Assembly: GCA_905331475.1 (NCBI GenBank)
Contig: CAJNYU010002675.1
Coordinates: 158,962 to 222,961, forward strand
Direction: 5' to 3'
Length of the DNA: 64,000 bases
From: Rotaria socialis
Taxonomy: Eukaryota > Rotifera > Eurotatoria > Philodinida > Philodinidae
Below are positions 46,112-59,529 of this stretch, in pieces. Below the pieces are notes generated by a model. That model was not told the origin of the DNA. It did no database searches and was given only the letters and a program-made list of their open reading frames with translations. Made by a program: the position numbers and the translations under genes. Each line of letters begins with the position of its first letter. Position 1 is the first letter of the stretch.

Positions 46112-49100
46112 ATGTATCAATACTTTATTTTAATATTTATTTATTTAATTCCAAATATTAATTCCAAATGTATTTGGTACGAAGGTATACGTCCTGGCTT
46201 TAATGAACTTTATCTAAACGGTGAACCTAAACCATTACCACTCAATGAAATACATCTACTAAATGAAATGTGTCCGCATTTAACTAAACAGCAAGGTTAG
46301 TAATTGTTTTTCTTTCATAACGCATAGATTGTTATTTTGACTAATTATTTTCTAGGTGATTCACCGCTTTTATGTTGCGATGGTAAACAACTAGCTGAAA
46401 TGCAAAAGAATAAAGATTTACTAGATAATCTCATTGGTCGCTGTCCATCATGTTACTATAATTTATTGCATATATTTTGTGAAATGACTTGCAGTCCTAA
46501 TCAAGATCAATTTGTATGGCCGTTAGAAATTATAAATATAACTCGACCAAATGAAAGCGAAAATACGAATGAAACAGTGCCATCCGAAGAAAAAATACAT
46601 GAAGGATGGGAATCAGTAGATTATGTTGATCCCGAAGAGGCAGAACAAAGTGAAACCAACGACAAGAAAGAGTTAGTAACATCAAAACCAATTGAAAAAG
46701 TTCCCGTTGTTAGAAAACTTCGATATTATGTTTTGGAAAAACAAGCAAGTGCTTTTATTGATTCTTGCTGGTAAATAATTTCCTATTTTGTTTTCTTCGG
46801 TTTCATCACGAAATACAATTTTCTTATTTTAAAGGAGTGTTCGTGTCAATTTTCAATATGCTATCGATCTTCTTTGTGGATCGATAAATCGTGCGTGCGA
46901 CTACAAAAAACTTTTTAATTATATTGGCTTAGAAAGTTCGCAATCACCATTGAAGATTGAATTTGTTTTTGTTAACGGAAGTTCTTATGATCAAGAACTT
47001 AATCGAACATTCCATCCACCACAAGGATCTATGTTTAGCTGTGATCAGCCCGTTATTTTGCCACATATTTCAAGACAAAAATGCACTTGTATGGTATGTA
47101 ACATATTTCTATTTCCTTTTCTTTTCTTTTGTCGATCTTGAAAATAATTCAAAAATCTGACAATACAAAAATTCAGATGAATATTTCATTTCATCGACGC
47201 ATATGAAAACATGTTTGCAATTTGATCCGAATCGATTGCTCATGTAAGATGTCCATTATGTGAAAGACAACAGGCATTTTTTTATCTAATACGTGAGCAT
47301 AACTGAGGAAATTCTATATATACATACTTGAAGCTGCGCAGTCCGGATTCGAGCTGTGGCATATAAATTCTAATAATAAAAGTATTTATTTAGATGCACG
47401 ACAAACAAAAGAAAATATTGAATATGTTCGTGTTCTATTTATCGATGCAAATATTTTTCTGAATAGATTAATTAGAGATTCATAGAAAATATTTCTTTTG
47501 TTTTCCTGTTTTTTAGAGACATATAATCTCTTGATGAAAAGAATTGCATAGCGGAAAGTTTTCAACAGAGAGCTACATACACACGCCGTCAGTTCGAATC
47601 CTTTGCTCTATGCGCAAAAGATGAATCAGGATATCCGTGTGTCTACTTCAGGTGATTATCTGTTAAGTACGCTATTCACTGCGTGTACGGTGACATTTCT
47701 TTTTACTAAAATCCTTTTTCAAACATAGTCAACACGTTCTTTAAGAAACTGAATTTTCATAATGAAATACAATAATATTTGCTTATGGTCGATTATCTAT
47801 GCGAATTAAGTCGATCGTATTTTTAAAAAGTTTTGGTATTAACAATTCAAAAAAAGCACGATTGCAAAGAAATGAAAAAAACACGACAATCAAAAGACGG
47901 TGTCCGCTTGTCTTTAGAAGAGAAAAACTAATGCTTGCGTTTTATGATTTCTAACGTACCAATCTCTGTTTCGAGAAGACTGTCAAAAGACAATTCAATG
48001 TTTAAATACATATTTGCGGCACATCATGAGGATGCATCATAATTAAATTTGTTCATAGACAGGTTCTAGTACTCTCATCGGAACTTCATTATGACAGAAA
48101 CGATCAGTTTGATTAGGGAGTCACATTTGAAGATGTCCCTTTGCTAATTAAAGTCATAAATACATTTGGCATGTGCGTTGCGCGTACGCCTTGATTTTCA
48201 TTACGATCATTTTCAGTGTATTAATAACAGGAAAAGGACTACGGATATGATTTAGAAATAGCCAAAAATGCTCGTAAATACTATCTTCTATTTTTCATAG
48301 GATTGTGCTGCCATGTGTCCGAAACAAAATAAAACTGAAAGTAAAATAATGCTTACATCTAAGAGTCCCTTTATAAATAAATTAAAATCGAAATTCGCTC
48401 AACTTCATCGTATAACCATTGCTGCTATAATATTATATATAATTTTTGTGATCGTGTTTGTTATTGTTAATGCCTTTATATGTGTTTGGAATTTAAAAAT
48501 CAATCGAAAAAAATATATCCTTACAAGTAAGAATTTTAATCATGTTAATAAATATTTCCAATCGTTTTTTTTTTGTTTCTTCTAAGATGGTAAATCAATA
48601 GTAAATCAAGAAAAAATGGATCATTCGAATGAACATCATCGCGTACCGTTATCTGTACAAGATGAGGATGAATCGGAAACATCATTTGATGATGAGCAAA
48701 TTGGTATATTAGATCGTTTTGGTGTTAAAATTGATGAAAATCTTCATAAAATATTTACTGGGTATGTAGTTATGTTTTTTTTTTTAAGCTATATTTTTAC
48801 CCCTATAAAACTATCGTTTAGTATTGGCCGATTCTGTGCTTATAATCCTAAATATACGATTATCCCTGTAATGACAATTATATTTGTTTTATGCTATGGT
48901 AGTCGTTATTATACCGTAACGACCGACCCAGTTGATCTGTGGGTAGCATCAAATTCTCGTGCACGTCTAGAAAAAGCTTATTTCGATGAAAAATTCGGGT
49001 AAATTATTTTGCATATTCTCAATTAAAAAATTGATCATTTTACTTTAGGCCATTCTATCGCATTGTTCATTTGATTCTTGTCCCGAAAAACAATACTCAA

Positions 49101-52100
49101 GTTAATCTTGAATTTAAAAACTCATTAGATGGCTTAGAAAAACATACATTCGGACCTGTTTTTGGACGAGAATTTCTTATCGATGCATTACGTTTACAAT
49201 TATTTATTGAAAATTTCAATGTAACATCAAAATCAGGCGAAGCCGTTTATTTAAATACGACCTGTTTCAAGCCACTTGAGCCCGACAATAATAATTGTGC
49301 TATCATATCATTGTTTCAATATCATCAAAATAATTTAACATTTCTTTTAAATGAAACATACTATCCAACACAATATCTCGAATGTATGCAATCGCCTTTA
49401 ACGCAACAAACCAAATCTTTTCGACGTACATGCATGGCTGAATATGGTGGTCCCATTGATCCCTATATGGTCTTGGGAGCTTTTCCAACACATGACAATG
49501 TACCTGATTATACAAAAGCAGCAGCACTTATTATTACAATTACCATAAATAATAAACGTCATCATGAAGAACTTGAGAATGCACTTCTATGGGAAAAATA
49601 TTTTCTTCAATATATGAAGACTTACAGTTCTGAATGGTTCGATGTTAAATATCGTGCTGAAAGATCGATTGAAGATGAAATTGAACGTGAATCAAAATCA
49701 GATATTAAAACAGTTCTTATATCATATATGATTATGTTTTTATATATCGCAATTGCATTGGGCCGTATACGAAGTGTAAAATACGTTTTAGTTGACATGA
49801 AGGTATCATTGGGTATTGCCGGTGTCGTGCTAGTGGCACTAAGTGTTTGGGCTAGTATTGGCATTTTTTCTTATATGCGTATACCAACAACATTAATTAT
49901 ATTTGAAGTTATACCATTTCTTGTATTAGCTGTTGGTGTTGGTAAGTGTAAATTACTCATTTTTTTCTTACTGAAAAATAGTTTTTTCTCTGTGCTGATC
50001 GTATCTAAACTATGAACCCTATCATAAATATGTACCCCTTCTAAAAATTCAAGGTCAATACTCTACGGAGAAAGGAACATTCGTCACTCGTACACTTATG
50101 AAAATTTTCTTATTTTGTCCTTTTTGCATTTATCATGTCTTTTACAACGGATGAAAATGTTGACAGAAGTCTATTATCTTTCAAATGGTTTTCTTATCTC
50201 CTTATTTTGTGAGTGTTTCGATCGATCAAAGATAAATATTATCGAGCTTAATGTACTCGCTATCGCATCGGGCCTCTTGTTTTGTTTTCTTGTCTACGGA
50301 CATAAGTAAAAATTGAAATATTTTGTTGTTTTCCAATAGATAATATATTTATCTTAACTCAATCCATTCAACGTGATCGTCGTTTAATGAATGAAGATGT
50401 CGAATCTCAAATTGGCCGCATAGTTGGTCGTGTTGGTCCAGCGATGTTATTAACTTCTGTATCTGAAAGTATCGCATTTTTTCTTGGTGCTTTAACACCA
50501 ATGCCTGCTGTACGACTATTCAGTTTATATGCAGGAATGTCTGTTTTAATTGATTTTTTTCTTCAAATAACCATATTTATCTCATTAATCACCATGGATC
50601 AAAAGCGTACACTTAAAAATCGTTTTGATATATTTTGTTGTTTTCAAATTTTCAACACAGACAATGATGGCCATTATCGTTGGAGATGGTTTCGTAAGAA
50701 TTCAGTCAATACAAATAGCAGTTCACTTGAAACATCAGATACAACAGAAACTGAAACCAACGAAGATAATTCAAATGAAAACGATGGACTTTTATATCGA
50801 ATATTTAAAGATTATTATGCACCATTTGTTATGAATGATTATGTTCGACCCATTGTTATATTCGTATTTTTTACATGGTTAGCTGCAAGTATCGCGTTAA
50901 TACCATACGTTAAAATAGGCTTAGAACAAAATATAACGATGCCAAAAGATTCCTATATGCTTGATTATTTTACGGCATTGAAGCAATATTTAGCTGTTGG
51001 ACCACCGGTCTATTTTATTATTAAACCAGGTACAATAAATTCAGTAAATGTAAATCAAAACAAATAACAAGTTGATGGACTTGTTTTTGTATACTTTGAT
51101 ATGCATTAGAGGAGCCTAATAGAAAGAATAATATATCCAAAGCAAAATTAGATTATTATTGTCAAATATCATAAATAAATAGTTTGTATGGAAATGCAAT
51201 TATGAATAGACTCAAGTGTTTATTTGTGTTTTATGCTATCAGATGAAATAGGTTTAAATAGTACATCGAAAGTTGGAATTTCATAGTAAAATAGACTTGA
51301 TTTTCCATATCTTATTCGCGTTTTTGATAGATAATTGGCGCTTTCTTTAGCTTGACATTAATGGTTTCATATTGTATATAGAAGACTAGAGAGGTAAACA
51401 AATCCATCGAGACATTTCTCTATTAATACTTTGATTTAGATGCCTAGATGTAAAACTATTCTCGGGTCAAAACGCTCCACTGCTCACATTATTATTATTA
51501 CTATTGTTGCCATCATGATCTGAATAAAGGAATAATAAAATTTGACAGTAATCGAGTTTTTATTTCGATTGTGAATACCTCCGAAGATACTTTCTATGTG
51601 CTGTATAACAATATAATTATTTTTTTGTTTGTTTAAAGGCGTTAATTATGCTAATATCAATGCAAGTAATCTGATATGTTCAAGTGCTGGTTGTTCGTCA
51701 CAGTCTGTAGCCAATCAATTGAGTATGGCATCCTATTATCCAGATCAAACTCGAATAGCACAAATAGGTACAACATGGCTCGATGATTATTACGATTGGC
51801 TACGCCATCGTGGTGCAACGCCGTGCTGTCGTTTATATGAAAATACGAAAAAGTTTTGTTCAACAAATTCACCGTCGCACAGAAATTGCCATGTTTGTAC
51901 AAGTAGCACGGCACGAGAAAATATCAGTCAGAATGAATTCCGAGAATTTTTACCGTTCTTCTTAAAAGACAATCCAAACTTAAAATGTGCTAAAGGTGGC
52001 CATGCAGCACATGGTAGTAGCGTAAAACTTTATGAAACAAACAATTCTGTTGAAGCAAGTCTTATAATGGGTTATCATAGTCTTCTAATCAGTTCAAACG

Positions 52101-53023
52101 ATTTTATTGATGCTATTCAGCAAGCGTATATTTTAACTGACAATATAACCAATACGTTGAGAGCTGCAGGCTATGATGTTGAAGTCTTTCCATACAGGTA
52201 AAAATCGAAAACACTCAAGAAATTATTTTCATCTTTTTATTCTTTTAGCATATTCTATGTTTTCTACGAGCAATATTTAACTATATGGCATGACGCGTTT
52301 ATGAATTTAGCTATATCAGCCACATCTATTTTTATTGTTACTTTTATTTTACTCGGCTTGGATATTATTTCTGCATTTATTATAACATTAACCATAACAA
52401 TGTAAGGAAAAGAAAATTAAACAATTTTTTGTTCATGTTTTAAATCAATTTTGTTTCAGGATAACTTGTGATATGATTGGAATGATGTATTTATGGAATA
52501 TCGAATTGAATGCAATATCACTTGTTAATCTTGTGATGTCCGTTGGCATATCTCTTGAATTCTGTGCTCATATATGTCGTGATTTTGTTTTGTCGCCTCA
52601 ACGATCACGATTGAAACGTGCTGAACATGCACTTGCTGATATGGGCAGTTCCGTAAGTGATTGAAGATAATTATTTTTGCTTTTTCAAAAATAAAATTCT
52701 CTCGTGTTGTCTGTTGCAGGTATTTAGCGGAATAACGTTAACGAAAATCGGAGGCATTGTCGTGCTTGGCTTTTCACATTCTCAACTTTTTCATATATTT
52801 TACTTTCGCATGTTTATTTGCATTGTTTCATTTGGTGCTGTACACGGTCTGATCTTTTTACCAGTATTACTCAGTTATATCGGTACGAAAAATATTTTTG
52901 CTATTCGATTTAACAATTATTTTGTTTTTGTATTTTAAAGGCCCAAGTCCTAATCGCATGCGCATATCAAGAGCTGAATCAGTACAATTACAAAAACAAA
53001 TCTCGTTAGCTGCAACATCGTAA
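46112..53023 (+). CDS. NPC1: NPC1 intracellular cholesterol transporter
   Basis: Lysosomal membrane protein that takes sterol from NPC2 and exports it. Thirteen exons read: 46112-46295, 46356-46770, 46835-47093, 48301-48526, 48587-48761, 48822-48998, 49049-49941, 50340-51029, 51639-52197, 52249-52401, 52460-52652, 52720-52882 and 52941-53023. They join in frame to about 1389 aa (human 1278). A signal peptide ([18 protein letters not shown]) is followed by the Cys-rich sterol-binding domain ([27 protein letters not shown]). An acidic insertion (about 46549-46670) partly explains the extra length. TM1 is in exon 4. VTTDPVDLW and [12 protein letters not shown] precede the sterol-sensing domain (about 695-865). 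The second lumenal domain keeps SCC-type Cys and HAAHGSS, then the last TM block to LLSYIG. The tail ends LAATS and lacks the dileucine lysosomal signal of vertebrate NPC1. Two introns are unusually long (1207 and 609 bp). Confidence 0.96.
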
Positions 53024-54054
53024 TAGAAAAACAAGAGACACATCGCTCAGGATAGATTATTATTAGTTTAAAAAGAATCGCAGGTGTAAATTGCGCAGTG
53101 AAGATATATTTTTTTTAATCTCATATTAATCAGCGAAAATCTTCCCTAAGAAGCCTATTTCTTTCTTCTTCTTCTTGTTACAATGTCTTCTATTGGCGTT
53201 AGCTAGTTACCGTCCATATTGTCTGTCATTCGCTGATAATGTTCTTAAACACATCAAACATGATTTTTTGTCTCTTTCTATTATTAAATCACGATCCAAA
53301 TGATGTGTAAGTGCGCGTATGTAAAAAGATAAGTCAGATGTTGATATTTTTTTCTCTTGCTTTTCTAAAGTTGTTTGATCTGTTTTCTTGTCTTATTGTT
53401 CTCGTTGCCTAAAGTCTGTTTATATTTTTTAGCGCTTTTCTCTTATTTCCGTTTACTTTTTTCTCTCCTTGTTATTAATCACATACATCTTGCTTCAGCA
53501 CACAGAAAAAAGAATAAAAGATATACGCAAGGGTTATGCATCATTGTTATTTCTTTTTTTTCCTATATAAATTGAAAATTGCGATCGAATAAGATAAACA
53601 AAACAATTAGTTTCAACCTATTGATCTGGATTTCGAGGGACTTCTATTCATTCGACTAATTTACTGAGATACATAAATTATCTGATCGATGAAGCTGAAG
53701 ACAAATGACAACATATACGTTGTTTCTGTCTGATTAATTGTAGTTATCCATACGAATAACAAACGAAAAAATGCAAAGTATGTTTTTCTCCTTCAAAATC
53801 TTAACAACAAAAATAATTTAAAGTCGTTCAGTGACTTATTGCCATAAACGACGAGAGTGAGGTTCATCCGGATTGATAACTGCGTTCAGCATGAATAAAT
53901 GTAATCGTGTCGCAAATCTGGTTTGATTTTTCATAAAAAACCTATTGGATCAACTATAACTTTCAATTAATGGCTATCGTCGTTTGCATGAGTTGTTTTA
54001 GTATCCGTTAATTGCATGCAGTGGTTTTCGTTGGGAAGCGTGTTGTAGGAAACG
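53024..54054. other. 3' flank of NPC1
   Basis: AT-rich, T-rich tracts. No gene recognised; the frame at 53375-53575 is a hydrophobic low-complexity translation of T-rich DNA. Confidence 0.4.
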
Positions 54055-54325
54055 CAAGGAGGAAACAGCAGACTCCAACTCCTCGGAGCCAAGTGGAGTC
54101 ATCCGGAATCACATGGAGCCAGCTGGTTGCATAGAATCACATAGAATCCCAGGGAGTCACAGTAAGTATCGCAAAATCTCTTCTGACCTCGAGAAAACCA
54201 TTATAGAAATGGGAATTCAACTTCCGGGTACTGAGTCATACTGTCAAGAGGGAAGTGAAAGACTCCATCTTCTTCGAGTCAAGTGGAGTCAGATGGAGTT
54301 ATGGAGTCTGCTGTTTCCCCCTTGG
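54055..54325. mobile_element. Foldback repeat with GGAGTC motifs
   Basis: The left end (AAGGAGGAAACAGCAGACTC from 54055) and the right end read inward (AAGGGGGAAACAGCAGACTC) are inverted repeats with one mismatch. The interior carries many GGAGTC/GACTCC variants and is more GC-rich than the surroundings. No target duplication was recognised, so the superfamily is unknown. Confidence 0.6.
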
Positions 54326-57300
54326 TGATGGAGCCCTCTATTTTTCTCTACCTACTGATATCAATCATATATCTAGTCCCGTTCAAACACTTGCTATTGT
54401 TTAACTTTTTTCTCGCTGCTTTGTCGACTGTTATCGGCTTCAGTTCTTGCTAATTATTGTTAAAGCGTATGTTATTGAACCTGTTAATAAAGAAGTGAAC
54501 GTACACCTTAGCACACGTTCATTTATTGATTTCATTTTAGATTTATAGAATGTTTAACTTTTACTCGAATCGAAGGTTTTCGGCTGCTGATATGAAAACA
54601 ACTAATTTTCAACAAAATCGATCAATATCGGTACTCGATGAAGTGAACCAATACTTCTGGTGTAAAGATAAAGAAACAAAAAAAGTTCGAAAAGATGCTG
54701 AGACATTACAAGAGATAAAAGATTAAGATTACTAAAAAAGATATTCTATTAGTACCATAATATATTGGAACATTAACATTTTATTGTCGTTTTTCAAACA
54801 TAGAATAGAGATATTTGTGTATATTTCCAATGGAAAAAAATCTACTTTTATTATTTCATACTTTCAAAATTGAAGTATTGCACGTTATCCTTTGTTTTTT
54901 TCTTCGCTTGAATTTTTTTTATTTTCCAAAGTGAAATTTTTAATCGATAGCATAATTCATTATTTGTTTGAATACCAACCAGAAAAAGAACAACGATGAA
55001 TCTTTTTTGTTTTCTTTTGATTTCATTCAATGATAAACCAATCAAGATATTTATTATCATTATAACATATGTAAATTTTTCTGGGAGCTAAACGAACACG
55101 AACACAATTCAATGATGAATTTTGTGTTGAACTTCGACCAGTTTCATTTCATGACAAGAATGTAGAACATCAACTATGGCACCAATGTGGTGATATAGAA
55201 GAATAGCAACGTGATTGTCTCGCTAAGGTTGTATTATTAATTTTTTCCCCGTGTCAGATATATATATATATATATATATATATAGGCAAGAGTAAGACCT
55301 ATCGAAGATTATTGAAATGGAGATTATACGAAAATGAAGACAACGGAGTAAACGAATCAAAGTAAATGTCGATAGTCTCAATAGATCAATATGCAGTTTA
55401 GTTCGAGTCCTTTAATAATGTTAAAAGACATTTAATTTATAATACATTATTCACTTAATAGATATCGTGAAGTTTTGAGTGTATATTTATGAAATTAAGA
55501 TTAGTGGACATATTTTCACAATGATCGATTATCTAATTCTAACCACAATAATTTATTAAAAATGAAACGATGAAGAATTTTTATCATTTCTTTTTTATTT
55601 GAATCGATAGGCCATAAAATTCACTTTAGAAAACAGTCTCATCACTTTTAATTGTTGTTTTGTTTTATTTTATTTTCTACAATCATCGTATGAACGAATT
55701 ACTTTATTTATATATGTTTATTATCATGTAGTCTATGCTGTAGATGAACTATAAATATGGTAGATAGAAAATGAACTTGATTCTCAAGATAACAATTGTT
55801 TTGACTAACATTAGAAATTACTTAAAGTTTGAGTAAGAGCTTTTGATATTTTCATATATTACTTGTAATATTCCTAATAAAAACAATGACGAAAGACAAG
55901 AAATCGACTGAAAATATATGTGGGTCACATTTAGTTTTCAGCTACCAGGTTAGATTCTTAATAGCGAAAATGATTTTTTTCTTCTTAGATATTTAAAATC
56001 ATTCTATTGTTATAGACTAAACAATGTTTATAATGTGTTAAAAAAGAAATAGCTATTCTACTGACTATTCGTTTTCTTTTTTCTAATGATAAAGTAGAAT
56101 TCTTCAAGTTGATTTGATATTCTTAACTAGAAAATTTTCAGTGTTTTTGATTTAACAAAAAGTAGTCGATCACTAGTTATACAATTACAAATAAAATCCA
56201 GATCATAATAAAATAGATGAATCAATATTCGTTGAAAATAATCTTATTTCTAAAGTATTTATTTATTTTTGTTAAGATTAAAAACTGTTCAAGTCTTCTC
56301 CTATAGTTATTTCATACATTGAGAACATTCATAAAAAGGAAATAGTTTATAGAAAAAAAAATGCAGATGACTTATGGAGATAGATATCACGTATAGATTA
56401 ATGTATGATAAAAAGAAGTCTTTTTCAGAATGCGTAAAAAAACAAATTTTTAAATTCAGAAAATGAAACATCTCTAAAAAATGTTCTTCGAATATCATTA
56501 TTATTACACAACATTATTTTCATTTTTCTTCTATCAGAAACAGAATAAAAAGAAAGATATACGAGTTTAACGATGGTTTTTCTAGTATAGTCAAATATCG
56601 TTTTCTACGATACATGGAACATTTAAATTTAGTTTGTCTTTTGGTTTCCGAGAAAACTATAATTTTCTCTAGAAGAGAATGTACCATTTGATTCTTCTTA
56701 CTCTTCGTTCGAGTTCAGATAATAAAAAAATTTTAGTTATGTTTTCGGTTGCATTTAACTTGAACTAAACCAAGTCACATGCAACTAGACTAAACATGAT
56801 TTAAATGTGAACAAGTCGATAGACTCATCTATTTGGAATAAGCAGTAAATGAATTAGAATACATGAAATCATTTTTATTTGAAAAAGCTTACAAAAAATA
56901 TCTAGATTTTGTTAGAAATCCAAAAATAGAGCCGGTGCTTTGATTTCGAGCTTGCGCAATGGATTGAATGAAATCTTTTTTAGTTTTTACATTCTGAAAT
57001 CTCTGTTATCAACATTGAGATTCTATGATTGTCGAATAATAATGCCTCGTATGATTGACGTGTTGAATAAACTAATAATATTTTTTTTATAACAAATGCA
57101 AAGAAGAAAAAATTAACAAAGAAAATCTTTTGTAGATTTTCAGTTAATACTATGCAAGTAGAAATTGAATTAAGAATCAATTAGTTTTTCAAGATATTCT
57201 CTAACTGTGGTTATACTTTGAATTATTTGTTTTCTTAATTAATTTAAATTCAAAGTTACAGCTGGATTATATTTATTTATTATTTATTATTTTGTTTTGC

Positions 57301-57370
57301 TTATTTCTAGTGGCTAAATTACTGAACAAGCATAAGAGTCGACATTGATTACAATCGAACAGTGAAAATT
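54326..57370. other. AT-rich stretch with gene debris
   Basis: Two short protein-like frames: 54550-54726 (opens MFNFYSNRRFSAADMKTTNF, 58 codons) and about 55081-55206 (contains RTRTQFNDEFCVELRPVSFH before a stop). Each has ordinary codon use but is isolated by stops, so they may be relics of one broken gene. A TA microsatellite lies at 55259-55284. Confidence 0.35.
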
Positions 57371-57949
57371 ATGATGAAGATCAATCGAGATTTACTTGCA
57401 TTTCCAATGCCACAATGGCACTTAAACAACTGGCAATTAATAAAATTACCTTTATTTTGGGCTGTTGCCATTTATGCAACTCGAATGTTAAATCGTCAAT
57501 TAGAAAAAAAACTTGAAGGTGTACCAAAAATATATCCAGTTGAAGCAATCGCCATTAATTTCGGACGTTGGGAAACAGCCGGTTCTTATGACCGGCACCT
57601 TATAGATTGCCATGCACATGCTCATCTATTATTAACAACTCAATTCATTAATTCATGTGATGATACATTTTATCGACCATTAAAAGGTCGAGTTGTCTAA
57701 CCCCGAAATTATTTTCGTCAAAATTCACAGTTACTACATAATGATCGACTTCATAATCATGAATTTAATTTGAAAGAAATGGACGAATTTTCAAAAAGAC
57801 TGAGTAGTGTAGAAAAAAAGCAAAATGAAATGCATAAAGATCTAGAAGACGTCAAAAAAGATTTACACAAAGTGACAACAACTGTACAAACTGTGCAAAA
57901 AACTGCTGATAAAATTCTTGAAATGCTGAAAGATCATTTTATTGTATAG
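57371..57949 (+). pseudogene. HIT-like protein relic with in-frame stop
   Basis: A reading frame of 193 codons from ATG 57371 to TAG 57949 is interrupted by one TAA at 57698-57700. Frame and composition continue unchanged after it. Before the stop the pattern DCHAHAHLLLT matches the H-x-H-x-H-hydrophobic triad of HIT-superfamily nucleotide hydrolases, preceded by NFGRWETAG. After the stop comes a coiled coil of Lys/Glu/Thr heptads (MHKDLEDVKKDLHKVTTTVQ). The 5' part of the protein is not identifiable. It is either a recently inactivated gene, a truncated 110-aa protein, or an exon pair I have not resolved. HIT assignment rests on one motif. Confidence 0.5.
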
Positions 57950-58605
57950 ATGAAACAAATAATGATTTTGATTTTGATGAGATTTCTATTATATGAACAT
58001 GAAATAAAATAATTTCGGAAAATTTAGAACTTACATGACACGTTGACAATGGATTATTGATCAAAAGCAATGAAATAAACAGAAAAAAAACAAAAGTCTA
58101 TTCAGATGAATTTATTTGTTTCGAACTGTAGAAAAACATATATCGCTATGTAGATAGTTTTCGAATATAAAATAAATATTTCTTTTCCATAGTAAGAAAA
58201 CATCGAGAAAGAAAAAAATGTATGAAAAATTTTTTGTTCAATTAAAATCCATAAATGAAACATCAGAAAATATCCTATTTAATATTTGTTTATTTGAAGT
58301 TTACTAGAAAATTAGAATAGTATTTGAAAACCCTCAAGAAAAATTTTGGCATTTTTTGATAGATTAAATAAATTTATATTAGAAACTCAGGTTAACTCGT
58401 ATAGGTTTTTGTTATTGATTTAATAATTAAATTTAAAAATTTCTTTTTTTCTTGAATATAACCTCTATTGAATTGTTGATGAAATTATATGGAATAAATA
58501 TAAGAATTCTCTTGAGTATAAAAATATTCAAATTTATTTCAACCATTTTGAATTGAACAACAAATAATTATTGATTTTGTTGTTTTATGAGCCACTCCAC
58601 GTAAG
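57950..58605. other. AT-rich intergenic
   Basis: 3' flank of the HIT-like relic. No gene seen. Confidence 0.4.
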
Positions 58606-58696
58606 CCAGAGGGTGTGGGTGTATGGCTGTGGGTGGACTTAGGTGTCTCGCGCGGGTTTACATATTTTCATAACATCCACACGCACTCACACCCTA
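58606..58696. repeat. Telomere-like palindrome A (GGGTGT / ACACCC)
   Basis: Left arm AGGGTGTGGGTGTATGGCTG at about 58609, with further GTGGGT. Right arm, reversed, CTTAGGGTGTGAGTGCGTGT. The loop is about 25 bp. Imperfect. Confidence 0.6.
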
Positions 58697-58991
58697 AGAC
58701 TAATCGAAGGACTGGATGTTTTCGGAAAAAGTTGAAAAAAATAAAGATTTTGAAAGTTGTGTGTAGTGCTGTTTTTAAATCGTGGTGATGTTGGAGGCGA
58801 AAGAAATAAGTATTTTTGCAACGAAATATGCTAGTTGTGCAGAAGTAGACGATGAATCTTTTGATAAAAAAATAAAGTGTGAGCGATAAGATAATATTTA
58901 AGATGGTAACAAAATACTAAGACCCTCTTGTATCATGCGTTACCCGTTAGTTTTATATTTTTGTTTCAGTATAATAATCACTTTCATTATA

Positions 58992-59255
58992 CACTCTAAA
59001 AATAGGTCTTTTTAGTGAACCCCCAAAAAAGGTTCCGTAGATCTGAAAAAGCTTGAAAATGCATTCAAATGCTCAAAATACGATTTTTGAGTTCCAGGAA
59101 AACTTTAAAGGTTCTTCCCGTGTATCCAGGCGAAAAGCCTTTGAAGGTTTCGTAGAGCTAAAAAAACGTTTTTGAGCATTAGAATACATTTGCAAGCTTT
59201 TTCAAATCTACAGAACCTTTTCGGAGGTTCGGTAAAAAAACTTTTTTTTAGAGTG
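58992..59255. mobile_element. Tc1/mariner-type MITE (264 bp, long TIRs)
   Basis: Termini CACTCTAAAAA are flanked on both sides by TA (58990-58991 and 59256-59257), the Tc1/mariner target duplication. The two halves are complementary over most of their length. For example GGTTC(C/T)GTAGAT and GAAAAAGCTTG appear in both arms when read inward, so the element can fold into one long imperfect hairpin. No coding capacity. Confidence 0.75.
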
Positions 59256-59390
59256 TATGGTATCACAGAACGCAACTAATTTAAAAATAGACAGAATCAT
59301 TGAACACGTTTCCTTTTCAAAGAGTATTCTTCATCTGAGTTAAGAGTATTTGATAAATCGTTTTTTACCTAACGGATATTTATCCATTAC

Positions 59391-59439
59391 AGGGTGTGGG
59401 TGTGGATATCTTCTCATCACACACCCACACCCACACCCG
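59391..59439. repeat. Telomere-like palindrome B
   Basis: Left arm AGGGTGTGGGTGTGG (59391 on). Right arm CACACCCACACCCACACCC (to 59438). The loop is about 14 bp. This is the longest uninterrupted complementary pair of the four. Confidence 0.65.
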
Positions 59440-59529
59440 ACGGGCTCTAGTGGCGGGGGATGAGGTTTACTGATTTTTGCTTAGAGAATATGCAGTACCA
59501 CTGCCTATTTTATCAGTGACCGTCATGAG

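Noticed and set aside
47548-47615. tRNA-like B box (GTTCGAATCC) in the long NPC1 intron
   Set aside because: No matching A box, and the T stem and acceptor stem do not pair consistently.
48762-48821. Extra membrane span ([12 protein letters not shown]) in NPC1
   Set aside because: It is a 60-bp intron that happens to stay in frame; removing it restores the conserved join [11 protein letters not shown].
54113-54328. 71-codon open frame in the GGAGTC region
   Set aside because: It lies inside the inverted repeat and its translation is just the repeat units.
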